A DNA stretch of 64,000 bases from Moniliophthora roreri. Lineage: Eukaryota; Basidiomycota; Agaricomycetes; Agaricales; Marasmiaceae. The notes under the pieces were generated by a model. It did no database searches. It saw nothing but the letters and a program-made list of their open reading frames with translations, and was not told where the DNA came from. The position numbers and the translations under genes were made by a program. Shown here one piece after another: positions 1 through 10,298 of this stretch. How positions within the stretch are numbered: the stretch's first letter is position 1; every line of letters starts with the position of its first letter. The stretch is from assembly GCA_001466705.2 (NCBI GenBank), contig LATX02000244.1, positions 124,001 through 188,000 of the forward strand, read 5' to 3'.

Positions 1-1460
1 TTTGATGCATCACCACGATCTGTGAGTGGTACCGCAACCTCAGTAGCCGTGTCATCATCATCTGGTCCGTCTACCTCGATATGAGGGACCGGAATTGGAA
101 TCGAAAGGCCCAAGGACGACTCATCATCCACCTCTTTCTTCACAGCCATATGAGAATCAGGATCATCTTCTGTCTTAATGACAGCTGATGACGATGACCC
201 AATAGAAGGTTCTGCAGCCTGAGCCTGGGAAGACTCTGTACCATCCTCTAATTTGATAGTAGTACCAGCGGTCGCAGACGCCGCCGATCTGGGTAAAGTA
301 CCCCATGTCCAAGACAATTCAGAAATCTCAAGACCCACAATCTTGAAGTCAGTGAGCGTACGCCTCCTTTCCTCTCGCTTCGTATTTGTTGAATCTCGTA
401 AACCGAGTGAGCTAGACGCATTCCCGTCATAACGCTGGTTCCTATTCTGTCCTCCTTGATTTCGGCCTCTGAAAGAGCCTCCACCTCCACCGCCACCTTG
501 ATTGTTATAAGATCCGCCACCTGCATTGAAAGGGCCTCCGGGTCCTCTACGATTATGAAAATCCTTCCCGCTGCCCCCGAGTTGATTCCTAGAACCATGA
601 GAGCGCATCGAGCCGCCGCCTCCACCGCCACCTCCTCTGCCCGGGTTATTGCCTCCGCCGCCTCCGCCAACGTTATATGTGCTTCCGCCCCTACCAGGCC
701 GTCCGCTCATACCACCTCCACGCCCAGTGTTCATGCCACCACCACCTCGTCCTCCCCGGTTGCTACCACCAAAGTTACCACCACCTCTACCGCTTCGATT
801 TCCACTCCCCAGAGGAATCTGATTAGAACCAGGGCCGCCACCACGTCCACCGGCCTGAAACGGCTGCCGATGTTGCTGGTTCTGGTTCTGACTCTGATTT
901 TGGTTCGGCATGCTGTTGTTGTGATTATTTGTGTTCGGACCATCATACCGTGGCCGCTTTGCTGGTGGCTGCTGTTGGTGATGCTGGTGTTGTTGCTGAG
1001 GAGGCCTTTGCTGCTGTTGCATTGGCATAGTTTGAGGAGGGATGTGTGGTGCGAACATGGGTGGTGGTGGCTGGGCATACTGGCCAACTGCTGCCTGGGG
1101 AGCGAAAGTCTGAGGAGGGTACGTTACAGCTGGCTGATATGGGTTATACGCTGCTGCCGTTCCGGCAGGAGGCATAGCAGGTTGAGCGACAGGTGGTACG
1201 TATTGCTGCTGCTGCTGACGCTGCCATTGATTCTGTGGTCCATAGCCGTAATTAGCGAACAATGCAGCGTTATGATTCTGTTCAGGCGGTCGAGTAGTGG
1301 GTGGTGTCCATTGAGGTGTGTATTGATTTGGGTTCGGAGGGGGATACCCAGGCCAATGAGGGTATTCTGGTACTGCTGGTTGCGGAGGAGGAGGACCAGG
1401 CGGCAGAGGAGGTTGAGGAGGTGTATACGAAGGTTGAGGAAGAAACGGATTTTTATTCAT
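1..1460 (-). CDS. Pro/Gln-rich, RGG-box protein (3' end outside window)
   Basis: An uninterrupted frame of 486 codons runs from the ATG at 1460-1458 to the window edge, so the C terminus is missing. Order of regions: a Pro/Gln/Tyr-rich N-terminal part (about residues 1-195) with poly-Q and His/Gln runs; a PAKRPRYDG segment that could be a nuclear localisation signal; a Gly/Arg-rich block (about 215-345) with many RGG and GRGGG motifs typical of RNA-binding proteins; a short conserved-looking block LTDFKIVGLEISELSWTWG (about 378-396); then an acidic, Ser-rich tail with two IK.ED/VKKE-type sites that resemble sumoylation motifs. RGG boxes are known to bind RNA and to be arginine-methylated; a nuclear RNA-processing role is an inference. 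I do not recognise the specific family. Confidence 0.75.
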   Translation of the reverse strand, partial: MNKNPFLPQPSYTPPQPPLPPGPPPPQPAVPEYPHWPGYPPPNPNQYTPQWTPPTTRPPEQNHNAALFANYGYGPQNQWQRQQQQQYVPPVAQPAMPPAGTAAAYNPYQPAVTYPPQTFAPQAAVGQYAQPPPPMFAPHIPPQTMPMQQQQRPPQQQHQHHQQQPPAKRPRYDGPNTNNHNNSMPNQNQSQNQNQQHRQPFQAGGRGGGPGSNQIPLGSGNRSGRGGGNFGGSNRGGRGGGGMNTGRGGGMSGRPGRGGSTYNVGGGGGGNNPGRGGGGGGGGSMRSHGSRNQLGGSGKDFHNRRGPGGPFNAGGGSYNNQGGGGGGGSFRGRNQGGQNRNQRYDGNASSSLGLRDSTNTKREERRRTLTDFKIVGLEISELSWTWGTLPRSAASATAGTTIKLEDGTESSQAQAAEPSIGSSSSAVIKTEDDPDSHMAVKKEVDDESSLGLSIPIPVPHIEVDGPDDDDTATEVAVPLTDRGDAS

Positions 1461-1818
1461 GATGAGGTCTATGGAGATATGGTTTTAGGTTTTTTTTTTT
1501 CAAAAAGGAAACTTTTCGAGTTACTCACCGTATTATGGCTAAGATACAAGGATTATACAGATTATTGTACTTTCGTTTGTCGTGAATTTTGAAAGAGACA
1601 GGAGATGAAGACAATTCGGCTTGCTGGGTGTCAAAAGCAAGGCGTATTTACCTGTGCTTGCTTGTCGCGCTGGCTTTACTCAGCTCAACCCGAGTGCATC
1701 AGGCCAACAGGCACTGTCACCGGTGATGTAGGTAGCGATTAAATTGTATTGCATTCACATCAGTAACTACACAAGATTAGAAAGAAAAATGGTAACCAAG
1801 AAAACGATTGTGTTCCCG
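1461..1818. other. Intergenic: 5' region of the RGG-box gene
   Basis: No coding region supported. It holds the 5' flank of the minus-strand RGG gene, with a T10 tract at 1491-1500 close to its start codon, and the 3' flank of the SQ/TQ gene. Confidence 0.5.
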
Positions 1819-3579
1819 TTAGCTCATATCCTGGCTAGGAAAATCACACATGTCTAAAAAATCCTTCGCATCCTGTGGCAATGAATACTGAGAGTCATCG
1901 GCTTCCGATAACGAGAACGTCAACTGTGACGGCCAGTCCTGAAGCACCCTTTCTACGCGTGTTAGTGGCCTAGGTGATTCCTTCATTGGAGATGTGGGCA
2001 CGTGTGTTCGTTGATTAGGAGAAAGAACAACTTCCTCATCATCCCCTGACCTCTTCTGAGACGGAGAATATTGAGCACGCCGAGGAGAGCCATATTCCTT
2101 ATCTCGAGGCATCCTTTGGGAACGCCCCTTCTGTGACGGAGAGTATCCAGCACGAGGAGAACCATGTTCCTCATCATCCCGGGACGTCCGTTGCGACCTC
2201 ATCCTCTGCGATGGAGAGTACCTAGCATGAGGAGACCCGATCTCCTCGTCTTTTTCAGCTGTCCTCTGCGACTGCCTCTTCTGAGACGGAGACGCAAACG
2301 CCATAGCAGTTCGAGGAGGAACATGTCTCCACCAATCTTCGTCGCCAGACTCGGACTCTGTAGCGGAAGTGGCCTGTGAGGGGTTCGATGGCAAGTCGTC
2401 TTCCAATATAGTTGGTGGATTGGTCATTTTGATGATAGTGTCATTGTCTCGGTTCAAATGCGGAATGACAGTCGTGTCTCCGTTTTCGAAAAGACTCTCA
2501 ATATCGATATCACTCATGGGTACGATCATGGAACCGTTAGAATCTGTTCGTTGGAGGTCCTGAGCTGTCCGCCGAGATTTAGGGCCAGAAGGCGGCGGAG
2601 GGACGCTGTCCTTTGCGTCAGTATGGAATGCAATGTAAGCCATAGATGAATACACTTACTTGTCCTCGTCCAAATTCGACGCGGACACGGTTAGAGTGCT
2701 CAAAGAGCTTAAAGAATCCATCTTCTGCAGACTATCTCTCTGCTGCAACGCATCTGCGAACGTCATATCGTTCTCAATCTGCGATTGCGAGGTCGGAACT
2801 ACATCTCTATCCACTTCCCCCCCAACATTCTCTTCTGGTGGGGCTTGGAGTAGCTTACGCCTCTCAATCAGCTCTAAAAGCACTGAAGGAGTTAACAATG
2901 CCTCTTGCGACTGAGATGATGGAACAATCATCTCCTCTGTCTCAGTGCGACTCTTCAATGAAGGTAGAGACCGAATCTGAGAGAGACTCGCTTCCATTTC
3001 CTGAGTCTGAGAAGAAGGTATAGCGATTTGAGAAGTATCGAGCTGAGCATCATCAAAGGATGAGACTGCTAGTATTCTTGTAGGTGAGGCAGCTAGTGAC
3101 TTCTGTCTGGCAGTAGAATGTTCTGGTGTCTCTGGGACGATTTCGGTTGGATGAGGATGTAAGTTCCGTCGGCGAACGGGAGTTTGGGGTGTGGCTAGAC
3201 CACGACGAGCCTTTTCAGGTGAGAAACGAGAGATGGGTAAGGAGGCTCCGTCGTCCTCTTCGTCATCATTATCGTTGGTAAGGTCGATGACTCGCTGTGC
3301 ATTCCTGGCTCCGGCCGTCTTCATCGTCGAAATCGGCGTGGGGTATTGCGTAACCTGTGAACGACCCTGTGCTGGCATCGGTGTAGAAGTAGATGGATTC
3401 TTCATGTCAAATGATTTGCGATGAGGAGCCACTGGTTCTGCCTCGCCTGCTTTCGACTTCTTCGAGAGTGGTCCCTTCCCGTTGGTTATCACGTCATCCC
3501 GTTTCTTCCTCTTCAAAGGAGGCTTCTCCTTCTTCTTATTAAAGTAGGTTGAAATGGGCTGCTCAGCCAGTGGCGCCAT
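1819..3579 (-). CDS. SQ/TQ-cluster protein with N-terminal PIP-like motif
   Basis: Two exons, 3579-2660 and 2605-1819, joined over a 54-nt GTAAGT...ACAG intron with a TACTGAC branch site, give 568 residues. The chosen start is the first ATG; the upstream in-frame extension begins only with TTG. Residues 4-14 (LAEQPISTYFN) contain I-x-x-Y-F, the core of a PCNA-interacting peptide, followed by a Lys-rich stretch (KKKEKPPLKRKKRDD) that can also act as a nuclear signal; the usual leading Gln is out of register. SQ/TQ sites recur through the protein (SSQTQE, SSQSQE, TSQSQ) and there is an imperfect tandem repeat of about 26 residues in the second half (SPSQ-K/R-...-SQR...GSPRA). SQ/TQ clusters are typical ATM/ATR targets. 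It shares a short promoter with dUTPase. A replication or checkpoint role is inferred; no named family recognised. Confidence 0.75.
1995..2300 (-). repeat. Coding tandem repeat, about 26 residues per unit, SPSQ/SQR/GSP
   Basis: Within the SQ/TQ protein about four imperfect units are visible, each built as SPSQ(K/R)xxSQR, an Asp/Glu-rich linker, and GSP(R/H)A. Each unit carries two SQ sites and one or two SP sites, so it multiplies potential checkpoint-kinase and CDK targets. Confidence 0.7.
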
Positions 3580-3710
3580 CAAGGCCCCAGGACGCGCACG
3601 GAGATGATGGAGGTAAAGGTCCAAGTCGTAAGCAGTGCACAAGGCGTGACCGTGTGGTATAAAACACGCGTCGACCTCTTCCTCTCTTCTTTAACCCACT
3701 GTTCACTCCC
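3580..3710. promoter_or_regulatory. Bidirectional promoter with TATA and MCB (ACGCGT) box
   Basis: Only 131 bp separate the start codons of the SQ/TQ gene (leftward) and dUTPase (rightward). TATAAAA lies at 3658-3664 and the palindrome ACGCGT at 3666-3671, immediately next to it. ACGCGT is the MluI cell-cycle box bound by MBF (Mbp1-Swi6) in ascomycete yeasts, where it drives DNA-synthesis genes in G1/S. A related ACGCGC lies near 3593. Cell-cycle control in this fungus is inferred. Confidence 0.65.
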
Positions 3711-4450
3711 ATGTCCGATACCGACTCGCACCAAGATAAGAAGAGAAAAATGGACTCACAAGAAACAACTCTGGCACCTCTTGCAAACCTCCTGGTCAAA
3801 CGTCATTCAGAAAAGGCTAAAATCCCAACGCGTGGCTCAGCTCTTTCAGCTGGTTACGATTTGTACAGGTATGTCTTAATATCTGGAAGCTGATTATTAT
3901 TTCGACTAACTAGTTATGCTTTCAGTGCTGAAGCCAAAACGATTCCACCTCACGGAAAGGCTCTCATTGACACACAGATCTCTATAGCAGTCCCAGCTGG
4001 CCACTATGGACGCGTTGCACCGCGAAGTGGACTTGGTGAGCCGCGGTAATTTTTTCACAAAAGTTCTCAGACTCATCATGCCCTTTCATTAGCATCTAAA
4101 TTCATGATCGACACAGGTGCAGGTGTCATCGACGCAGACTACAGGGGAATCGTCTTTGTGCTGCTTTTCAACCTCTCAGATCAGCCTTTTGAAGGTGTGT
4201 CCTTATTCTTTGATTCTAATGTATACTGGTTATTGACTGGGATTGGAACTATAGTGTCTGAAGGTGACCGAATAGCTCAACTTATCATTGAGAAAATTCA
4301 TACACCAGAGATTATTGAAGTTCAGGTGAATACACGTCGTCTAGTGCACCCTTTCTGTATCTAATCAACATTTCCTTCTATCAGGACCTCGACGAGACCC
4401 TTCGTGGCGCTGGAGGCTTTGGCTCCACTGGTGGACACGGCGCGCTTTGA
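3711..4450 (+). CDS. DUT1: dUTP diphosphatase (trimeric dUTPase)
   Basis: Five exons (3711-3868, 3926-4035, 4093-4194, 4255-4325, 4385-4450) encode 168 residues. The enzyme hydrolyses dUTP to dUMP and pyrophosphate, keeping uracil out of DNA and supplying dUMP for thymidylate synthesis. All five motifs of the homotrimeric family are present in order: [20 protein letters not shown] with the catalytic Asp, RIAQLI, and the C-terminal Arg-Phe-Gly lid motif [10 protein letters not shown]. Motif 2 is split by intron 2. Length is normal for the family. The start follows a TATA and an ACGCGT box about 40-50 bp upstream and is followed by a lysine-rich stretch (QDKKRKM), a possible nuclear signal. It converges with the GatC-like gene. 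Confidence 0.95.
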
Positions 4451-4569
4451 CCTTGACGTTCTTCTTGTGCATTGGCATTGTACTTATAACAAGTTATACT
4501 GCTTTTATCTATCCTTGGAAGAATGAGTTGAAAGAACATACACAAGTGCGAAACTGAGCGGTACATACC

Positions 4570-5052
4570 TTATGAATTCCGCCGTCTATCTGCCTCAACA
4601 ACATAGAACCCATCTTGCGTCCTCTCCGCGTACTCAAGCAAATCCCTACCAACCTTCTCTTCCTCTTCTAACGCAAATTCGTTTATTGCCTCTATGTCCA
4701 TTTCAGGCCCCCAATGCTCGTACTGCACATCAGACGTATCAACCAACTTCACCGCCTCCACCAACCTAATCAGTTCTTCCAACTCTCCTTTAAGCCTCTT
4801 ATGCTCTTGACTTCCTTCCTCGGGAGGTGATAGAGCCGCCAAGTCGTGTAATTTGGTCAGAGTCGAGGAGGATAATGTCGGTTTGGGGTATGAGGCTAAG
4901 AGGTCATTGACAGACCAGGTAGGCATTGCAGGGATGCCATAGGCGTCTACTTCGAATTTCGGTGTTGTTTTCGAGTAAGAGCTGAGCTTTCCGGCTATTA
5001 GAGAGCGTAGAAAAAGATTTCGACGGGTAAAGAGGTGTCGAGTGATGAGCAT
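4570..5052 (-). CDS. GatC-like subunit of mitochondrial Glu-tRNA(Gln) amidotransferase
   Basis: Single-exon frame of 160 residues from ATG 5052. The N terminus (MLITRHLFTRRNLFLRSL) is Arg-rich and lacks acidic residues, as in a mitochondrial targeting peptide. The central region resembles the GatC fold signature: a helix with LTKLHDLAALSPPEEG, then a Glu/Leu-rich helix (ELEELIRLVEAVKLVDTSDV). GatC tethers GatA and GatB in the complex that converts mis-charged Glu-tRNA(Gln) to Gln-tRNA(Gln) in mitochondria. Assignment rests on this pattern only. The stop lies about 120 bp beyond the dUTPase stop, so the two genes converge. This is the last intact host gene before the transposon island. Confidence 0.65.
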   Translation of the reverse strand: MLITRHLFTRRNLFLRSLIAGKLSSYSKTTPKFEVDAYGIPAMPTWSVNDLLASYPKPTLSSSTLTKLHDLAALSPPEEGSQEHKRLKGELEELIRLVEAVKLVDTSDVQYEHWGPEMDIEAINEFALEEEEKVGRDLLEYAERTQDGFYVVEADRRRNS

Positions 5053-5740
5053 TCGGGAAATACAGACCTTTCGGAAAACCTTGTCCGCGCGTGTGAAGTC
5101 GCGCGAAAAAAATCAAAAAATCGGAAAAAATAAGAAAAATACTGGATGGCCTTCCCGTACTCATATTGATACTCTATCACCATTCTGAAGGATAGTATAG
5201 CGATCCTTGAGTCAAGATTTACGAAGCGGAGTGATGCTAAGGGCAAGACGGGGTGTTAGAAGGTTCCGAAGTGGGTCAGGGTGTCACTGGCCATATTGAC
5301 GAGAATTATTACTTTTTGAGAGATAGCCTTAGACCAGAGCAGATACAAAAACTATCTCAGAGCTTTCCGAGTGTTCCTGACGACTGTAGGAGTGGTGATG
5401 GTGGCATATCTGGCTCGCTCTCTATGACATCCATTTCAGCTCTATCCTAAACACCATCTGAAACTCTTGAGGTGCATTCTAGAAACTTGCATTCAGTGAT
5501 TTTAAATAAATTACAGGTTTATTTATTGTAGGAACGAGTGGTATGTATGGCCGCAAAAGCTCTGCTTTCAACCAAATAGTGTAGACCAAATGACGATGCA
5601 TTCGCTATTCCCAGCCCATAGAATAGTTTTAGGATGCTTTCCCATGCCTCAGAAGGAAGTCGAAAGGAAGACCAATGTCGAGCAATAAGAGAAGTAGGAG
5701 TAAGGTAGGAGTCGAAGAAAGTGTATTATGGACTTCATGT
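5053..5740. other. Host/transposon border region, left
   Basis: Contains the 5' flank of the GatC-like gene with GCGCG-rich sequence near 5085-5105. CpG is still present up to about 5,710 and then almost vanishes, marking the left edge of the transposon island. No gene supported. Confidence 0.5.
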
Positions 5741-6680
5741 TTTGACTTTGTTAGGCCTTCAATTTGCATTTTCAGAATGTATTTTAGACCCTCAAGATGC
5801 CTGAAAAGTCCTACTCATATGATCAGTAAAGAGATGCACATGTATTGGCACAGAACATGCACTGATCCAACCTGGGCATTACTGCTTTTAAATTGCTTCC
5901 TGCTGACTTGTTCTTCATTTCTATTCAGAAAAAAGGCAGTCTGATTGTCACTGAATGGTGACAGAGGTATCTGAAAGCATCTGTGGGCCAATTGAGTAGG
6001 AAATGGTAGCTGGTGTTGAGTGCTCTTGAGGTAACAATTGGTTCTGCATTACAGAGAAGCACCAAACAAGCTTTTGTACAGAATAGAAGGTATATCTGAG
6101 ATGCTTTCAGCCTCTAAGACAGTCAAGGAAGCCATCTAGACTCACCAATGTGGTTGTGAATCAAGATTCCACCCTGTCATGAGTCATGATGTTGAATGGC
6201 ACATCTTCCTGCTAAAATGGCCAGTAGACTACTCAGTTATTTGTTATGGACCTCCTTTCATCACCTGAGTGCTGAATTGAGGGTCATAGATGCAATGAAG
6301 GGGCTCTAATGGCAAGGAATGGATTTTCTTTATTTTTCTGATTTTTTGATTTTTTTCAGGTGGACATGGTTTTCTGAAAGGCCTGTAATTGCCTTCTGAG
6401 CGCTAGATTCTACAAAACCCAGAGTGCAGTGTGCACCTGCCATTTCTATCTGCAGCCATTACTCAGATGCTCAGAATACTTCAAACAAAAAGAGAATGAG
6501 GACTACTTGGTTCAAGGCACTTTGGGCTATGCATACTCATTTTCCTTGCATATGAATCCTGAGTTCGAAACCTTGCATTGAATTTTCCATGTATTTGAGG
6601 TCCTAGGGAATTCACCAACAGTAGGACTGACCATATGCAATGTGTCAATAACAGACCAAACATATCATATGTGAATAGTT

Positions 6681-7040
6681 AGAGTGTTCATTGTTTTAGT
6701 GCATTTATTGTTCAACCTTAGGCTTGCCACTGTCCCAAAGTCTCTTTCAAATGCAGGATTGACAACATCTCTTGATTCTTGACCTCAACTTGACTTCAAT
6801 GCCAGTTTTCAGTGGAAAGTGTCAGAAATTGGCAGCTGTTGTGTATTGAAGACATATGCAATGGTTGGAAATTCAGTGAAGGAGATTCTCAATATTATTA
6901 TGTTCTTGTATCATCTCCCATTTGATGACTCCCTGTGAAAAGTCTTTCTTAATTGTCTATCTCAGGACCATCTTCCAACTCAAGACCAACAAGCTGTGTT
7001 GCTGCTCTTAACTCAAATTTGTCAGTTATGGCATGAGGTG
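6681..7040. repeat. Dispersed direct repeat, copy 1 of 2
   Basis: Similar in sequence and same orientation as 29197-29569. The copies differ mostly by C/T and G/A transitions and one short indel. Both look like decayed coding sequence (frames with stops at different places), so this is probably a fragment of a repeated element or gene family. Confidence 0.75.
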
Positions 7041-7760
7041 AAATCTGATTACACAAACAATAGCCACATACAATCATGTAATGGTGGGGCAGATTCCTCT
7101 TGCTCCCACCTACAAAATAGCTGTTCTTATATACTGCTGGAAACAAATATTTACAATAAAATTATAATAATAGGTATATTATACTGGTCACAGGAAAAGT
7201 CATGAAATGAGCATATATGAGTTCAATTCTATGTCACAATAGCAATTCCCACATCTAAATTGTGTTACAGTGTCAATTATTAGACTTATCAGACTTGGCA
7301 CTTAAAGCTTAGACACTATATTAGAGCTCTTGAGTTTTCAAGTCACATGAATATCACATGTACTCTGGGCTCTTTTTCTAGTTTTTGATGCAAAAAGTGC
7401 ACAATTTCATGTCTAGGCCAAAATTAGGCACATCAGCATGCCCTTACTACTGATTGTGGCAGCTGCTCTTTCAAGTAGGCTTTCCCTTCACCAATCTATT
7501 TGGCTTCAACAAAGGGATCCTTTACTGACATGAGGTGATTGCAGAATATTGAAAGGCTAAATGTGAAAAGAGGAGCTGAGAGAGGCTGACAGGCATTGAA
7601 TCAAGGTATTGTCTCAAAGAGTATTGTCTTGATCACACCCACTGCAAAAATGTATTTCATAGAGTAAGAATTGAACTATAGACTCTAAAGACATCTTAGT
7701 AATAACCAACCACCAGTCTGCAGCATCCACTATACCAATTTTTGAACCTATGCACAGATT

Positions 7761-8195
7761 TTGTCTGAACTGCCCCAATGGGCCTTGGCAGGCCTCAGGC
7801 CCAATCTGTCCAAACATCAAACCAGAGATTTGTCAAAAACCAAAAATTTTGTCCAAACAGTCCAACAGGACCCTCTGGCACATTCCAGGATCCTGCTATC
7901 AGATGAAAAGCTGGCATCTCTGCTTGCAGAAGTACATGTGAGATCTATCATTGCCATTGTTCATGATCTAATTGCTGATCTTATCTCTCAGACTGTCTCT
8001 GGAACAGATTGGTATGAACTGAACAATATAAAAAATTGGTTTAGAGCTTGTAGGCATGAGACCAGGGACAAAGCAGTGGATGAGTATGAAAAGGAGGTAA
8101 AGTCCAATCACTGGTTACCTGAAGCTGGATATCAAATCATGAAAAGTGGGTATATCTTCATTCATGCAAGAAGAGTTGGACTGATCTTTTGGTGA
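7761..8195 (+). pseudogene. Degenerate coding remnant of unknown origin
   Basis: A 144-codon open frame inside the CpG-poor island. The segment NWFRACRHETRDKAVDEYEK recurs in altered form about 330 nt downstream (around 8,355-8,430) as NYRRHLNDEAIDEDGKEV after an in-frame stop, suggesting an old gene with an internal duplication. Neighbouring sequence has stops in all frames. I do not recognise the family; it is treated as a remnant. Confidence 0.35.
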
Positions 8196-8437
8196 AGACA
8201 TATACAACACAGAATGTACAAAACCATTGGCAAAAAAGCTGGAGGATCTGATTAAGAAAATATGCATAAGTCACTGACATTGCCATTTATAATTGAAATT
8301 GCTAATGTTATCCATCAGATCATACCAGGTGCAGAGTAGTGTGACATATCATATTTGCACAAATGTTTTGTGAACTACAGAAGACATCTCAATGATGAAG
8401 CAATAGATGAAGATGGAAAAGAGGTAGACATACAAAG

Positions 8438-10297
8438 ACACCTAAGTAATCAAGACATCAATGTCTTGAGAGGTTTGTTATGTCTCCTCATATGAGGCCC
8501 TTATAACTGATGGAGCAAACACAGATGAGTTCAATATAAATTCATACTCTGATGAAGAAGATGTCACAGGCATTGTCGAAAGGCTTAGAGTAAGAATTCT
8601 TTTTATATTGAAGCTTGGGACTACTAATAATGACTGCTTGTTAAAAGAGAATTGATGACTGCAGTTGGTATGATGAGAAGAATGTAGTTGGCTGGTTCTG
8701 TGTAAATAGGTGAGCTCAGAGTCCAACCTGGGGACAAGAGCCCTTGGTTTGACATTAATGACAGTCATCAACTCAATGATCAGCTGGATTGTGCAGCTTG
8801 CCACATACTGAATGTTTGGTGTAACAAAGAACATCTATGCAGTACTTGCATCAGAAGAGGGATTGCAAGAACATGCTTCTATTCTTTATCACAGTTGAAA
8901 GAGGAGTTAGCAGCTACAACTTGTGTGGCCTATCATCTGGAAAATTTACCAGCTGACCTGGCAAGTTACATAGAGTTGAGACTCTATTAAACTTGTCAAG
9001 GCTGGTTTTTGTGGGTTGTCTTGCTATTGTAACACCATGAGCCTAAATGTATTGGGTCACTATAGTACAAGACACACTATAACTTGGTGTATTGAGTTCC
9101 AGTAAGTTATAACCTCAGTGAAGCTCAATATAATCAGCTTTTTTGGAGCTGCAACCTACTGTAACCTGATAAAACCAATGAAACCCAGTGTAACCAATTA
9201 CAAAAGTTACATCAGGCTATAGGGGCTACATTGAGTCAGTGTTCAGAGCCATATAGATTGATCTGGAACAGGAAATTTTGGGAGGCTGTTAACAAGCAGA
9301 AATAATAAGATGATGTCCAGCAATACCTTGTCGAACCAAGACTACTTAAGCTGTAGATGTGATGCAGTAATTTGTCTAAGATAAGACTAGTGGAACTACC
9401 CAAAAGATAACCTTCAAAAGTCTAACTCAGGTTGTTGTGCAAGTGTGGATCAATGTGATCAGAGTTGCCACACTTAGAATGCCAACAAAACTCTTAGCTA
9501 GGTTGATTCTTGCTTATTGAAGCAATCTACTTCAAGGTGTTCACCTCCAGAGGAGTATATATGGGTTTTAAAAAGAGTTTATATCACAAACACACACAAA
9601 ACACAAAGAACAGAGTGCACAAAGCACAAACACAAGAGCTACAGTCCCATACAAAGACTTGATAGCTGATATAGTCTGACCCTATGGAGTTCAAGACTTC
9701 TTTAAGACTACTACAGCACACAGTGTACTGGAAAAGGCTCTAGACCAATTTCTACAAAGAGCTCAGTGCAGGCACACCCTTTGCTAAGACTCTAAGTGTG
9801 TCAAAACCTGATACCCAACCACAGGCCACACTCCAAGTGCCCAAGGCTCCTTCTTAGTGTAAAGTGTCTCTTAGAAAAGTGCTATGATGCACTCAAGATG
9901 TTACACTTATCTCTTATGATGCAAGTTCATTATCAGATGTCTATCTCTCTGAAGTCACTCAGGACCAATCTCTAGGGCCTGAAGTGAGGAAGAAAAACTA
10001 GAATGGCACACAAATTTATACACCAAACAAACTCTTCATGTATTCACAATCAGAGGGGACAGAGTTACTTGAGTATGTATGAATATCTAGCTGTCCTTAT
10101 ATACAGTCCATGGAATATATCTACAGAAAACTATAAATAATGTCCAATAATTCAAGAAATGAATAATGAGTGACTGAGATACTAAGAGAGGGAATAATCA
10201 GATGTCATGGAGTCTGGCCACTAGGGTATCTACATCTCCAGGTGTTCTGGACTCTACAATTTGTATTTTCTCTTTTCTAAGCTGGGTATCTATGAGC
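8438..10297. repeat. Contig-overlap duplicate 1, first copy (1,860 bp)
   Basis: Repeated at 10299-12158 directly after a single N at 10298. Only two differences were seen: A/G at 9442 versus 11303 and C/T at 9493 versus 11354. The copy ends exactly at the N and its twin starts exactly after it, the signature of two contig ends that overlap but were joined with one N. Confidence 0.9.
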
Positions 10298-10298
10298 N

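Noticed and set aside
456..1592. 378-codon plus-strand open frame
   Set aside because: It is the antisense shadow of the Gly/Arg-rich minus-strand gene; its composition (Ser/Thr/Ala then Leu/Arg/Trp runs) mirrors that gene's repeats.
3828..3833. ACGCGT inside dUTPase exon 1
   Set aside because: Lies in coding sequence (PTRGSA); not counted as a promoter site.
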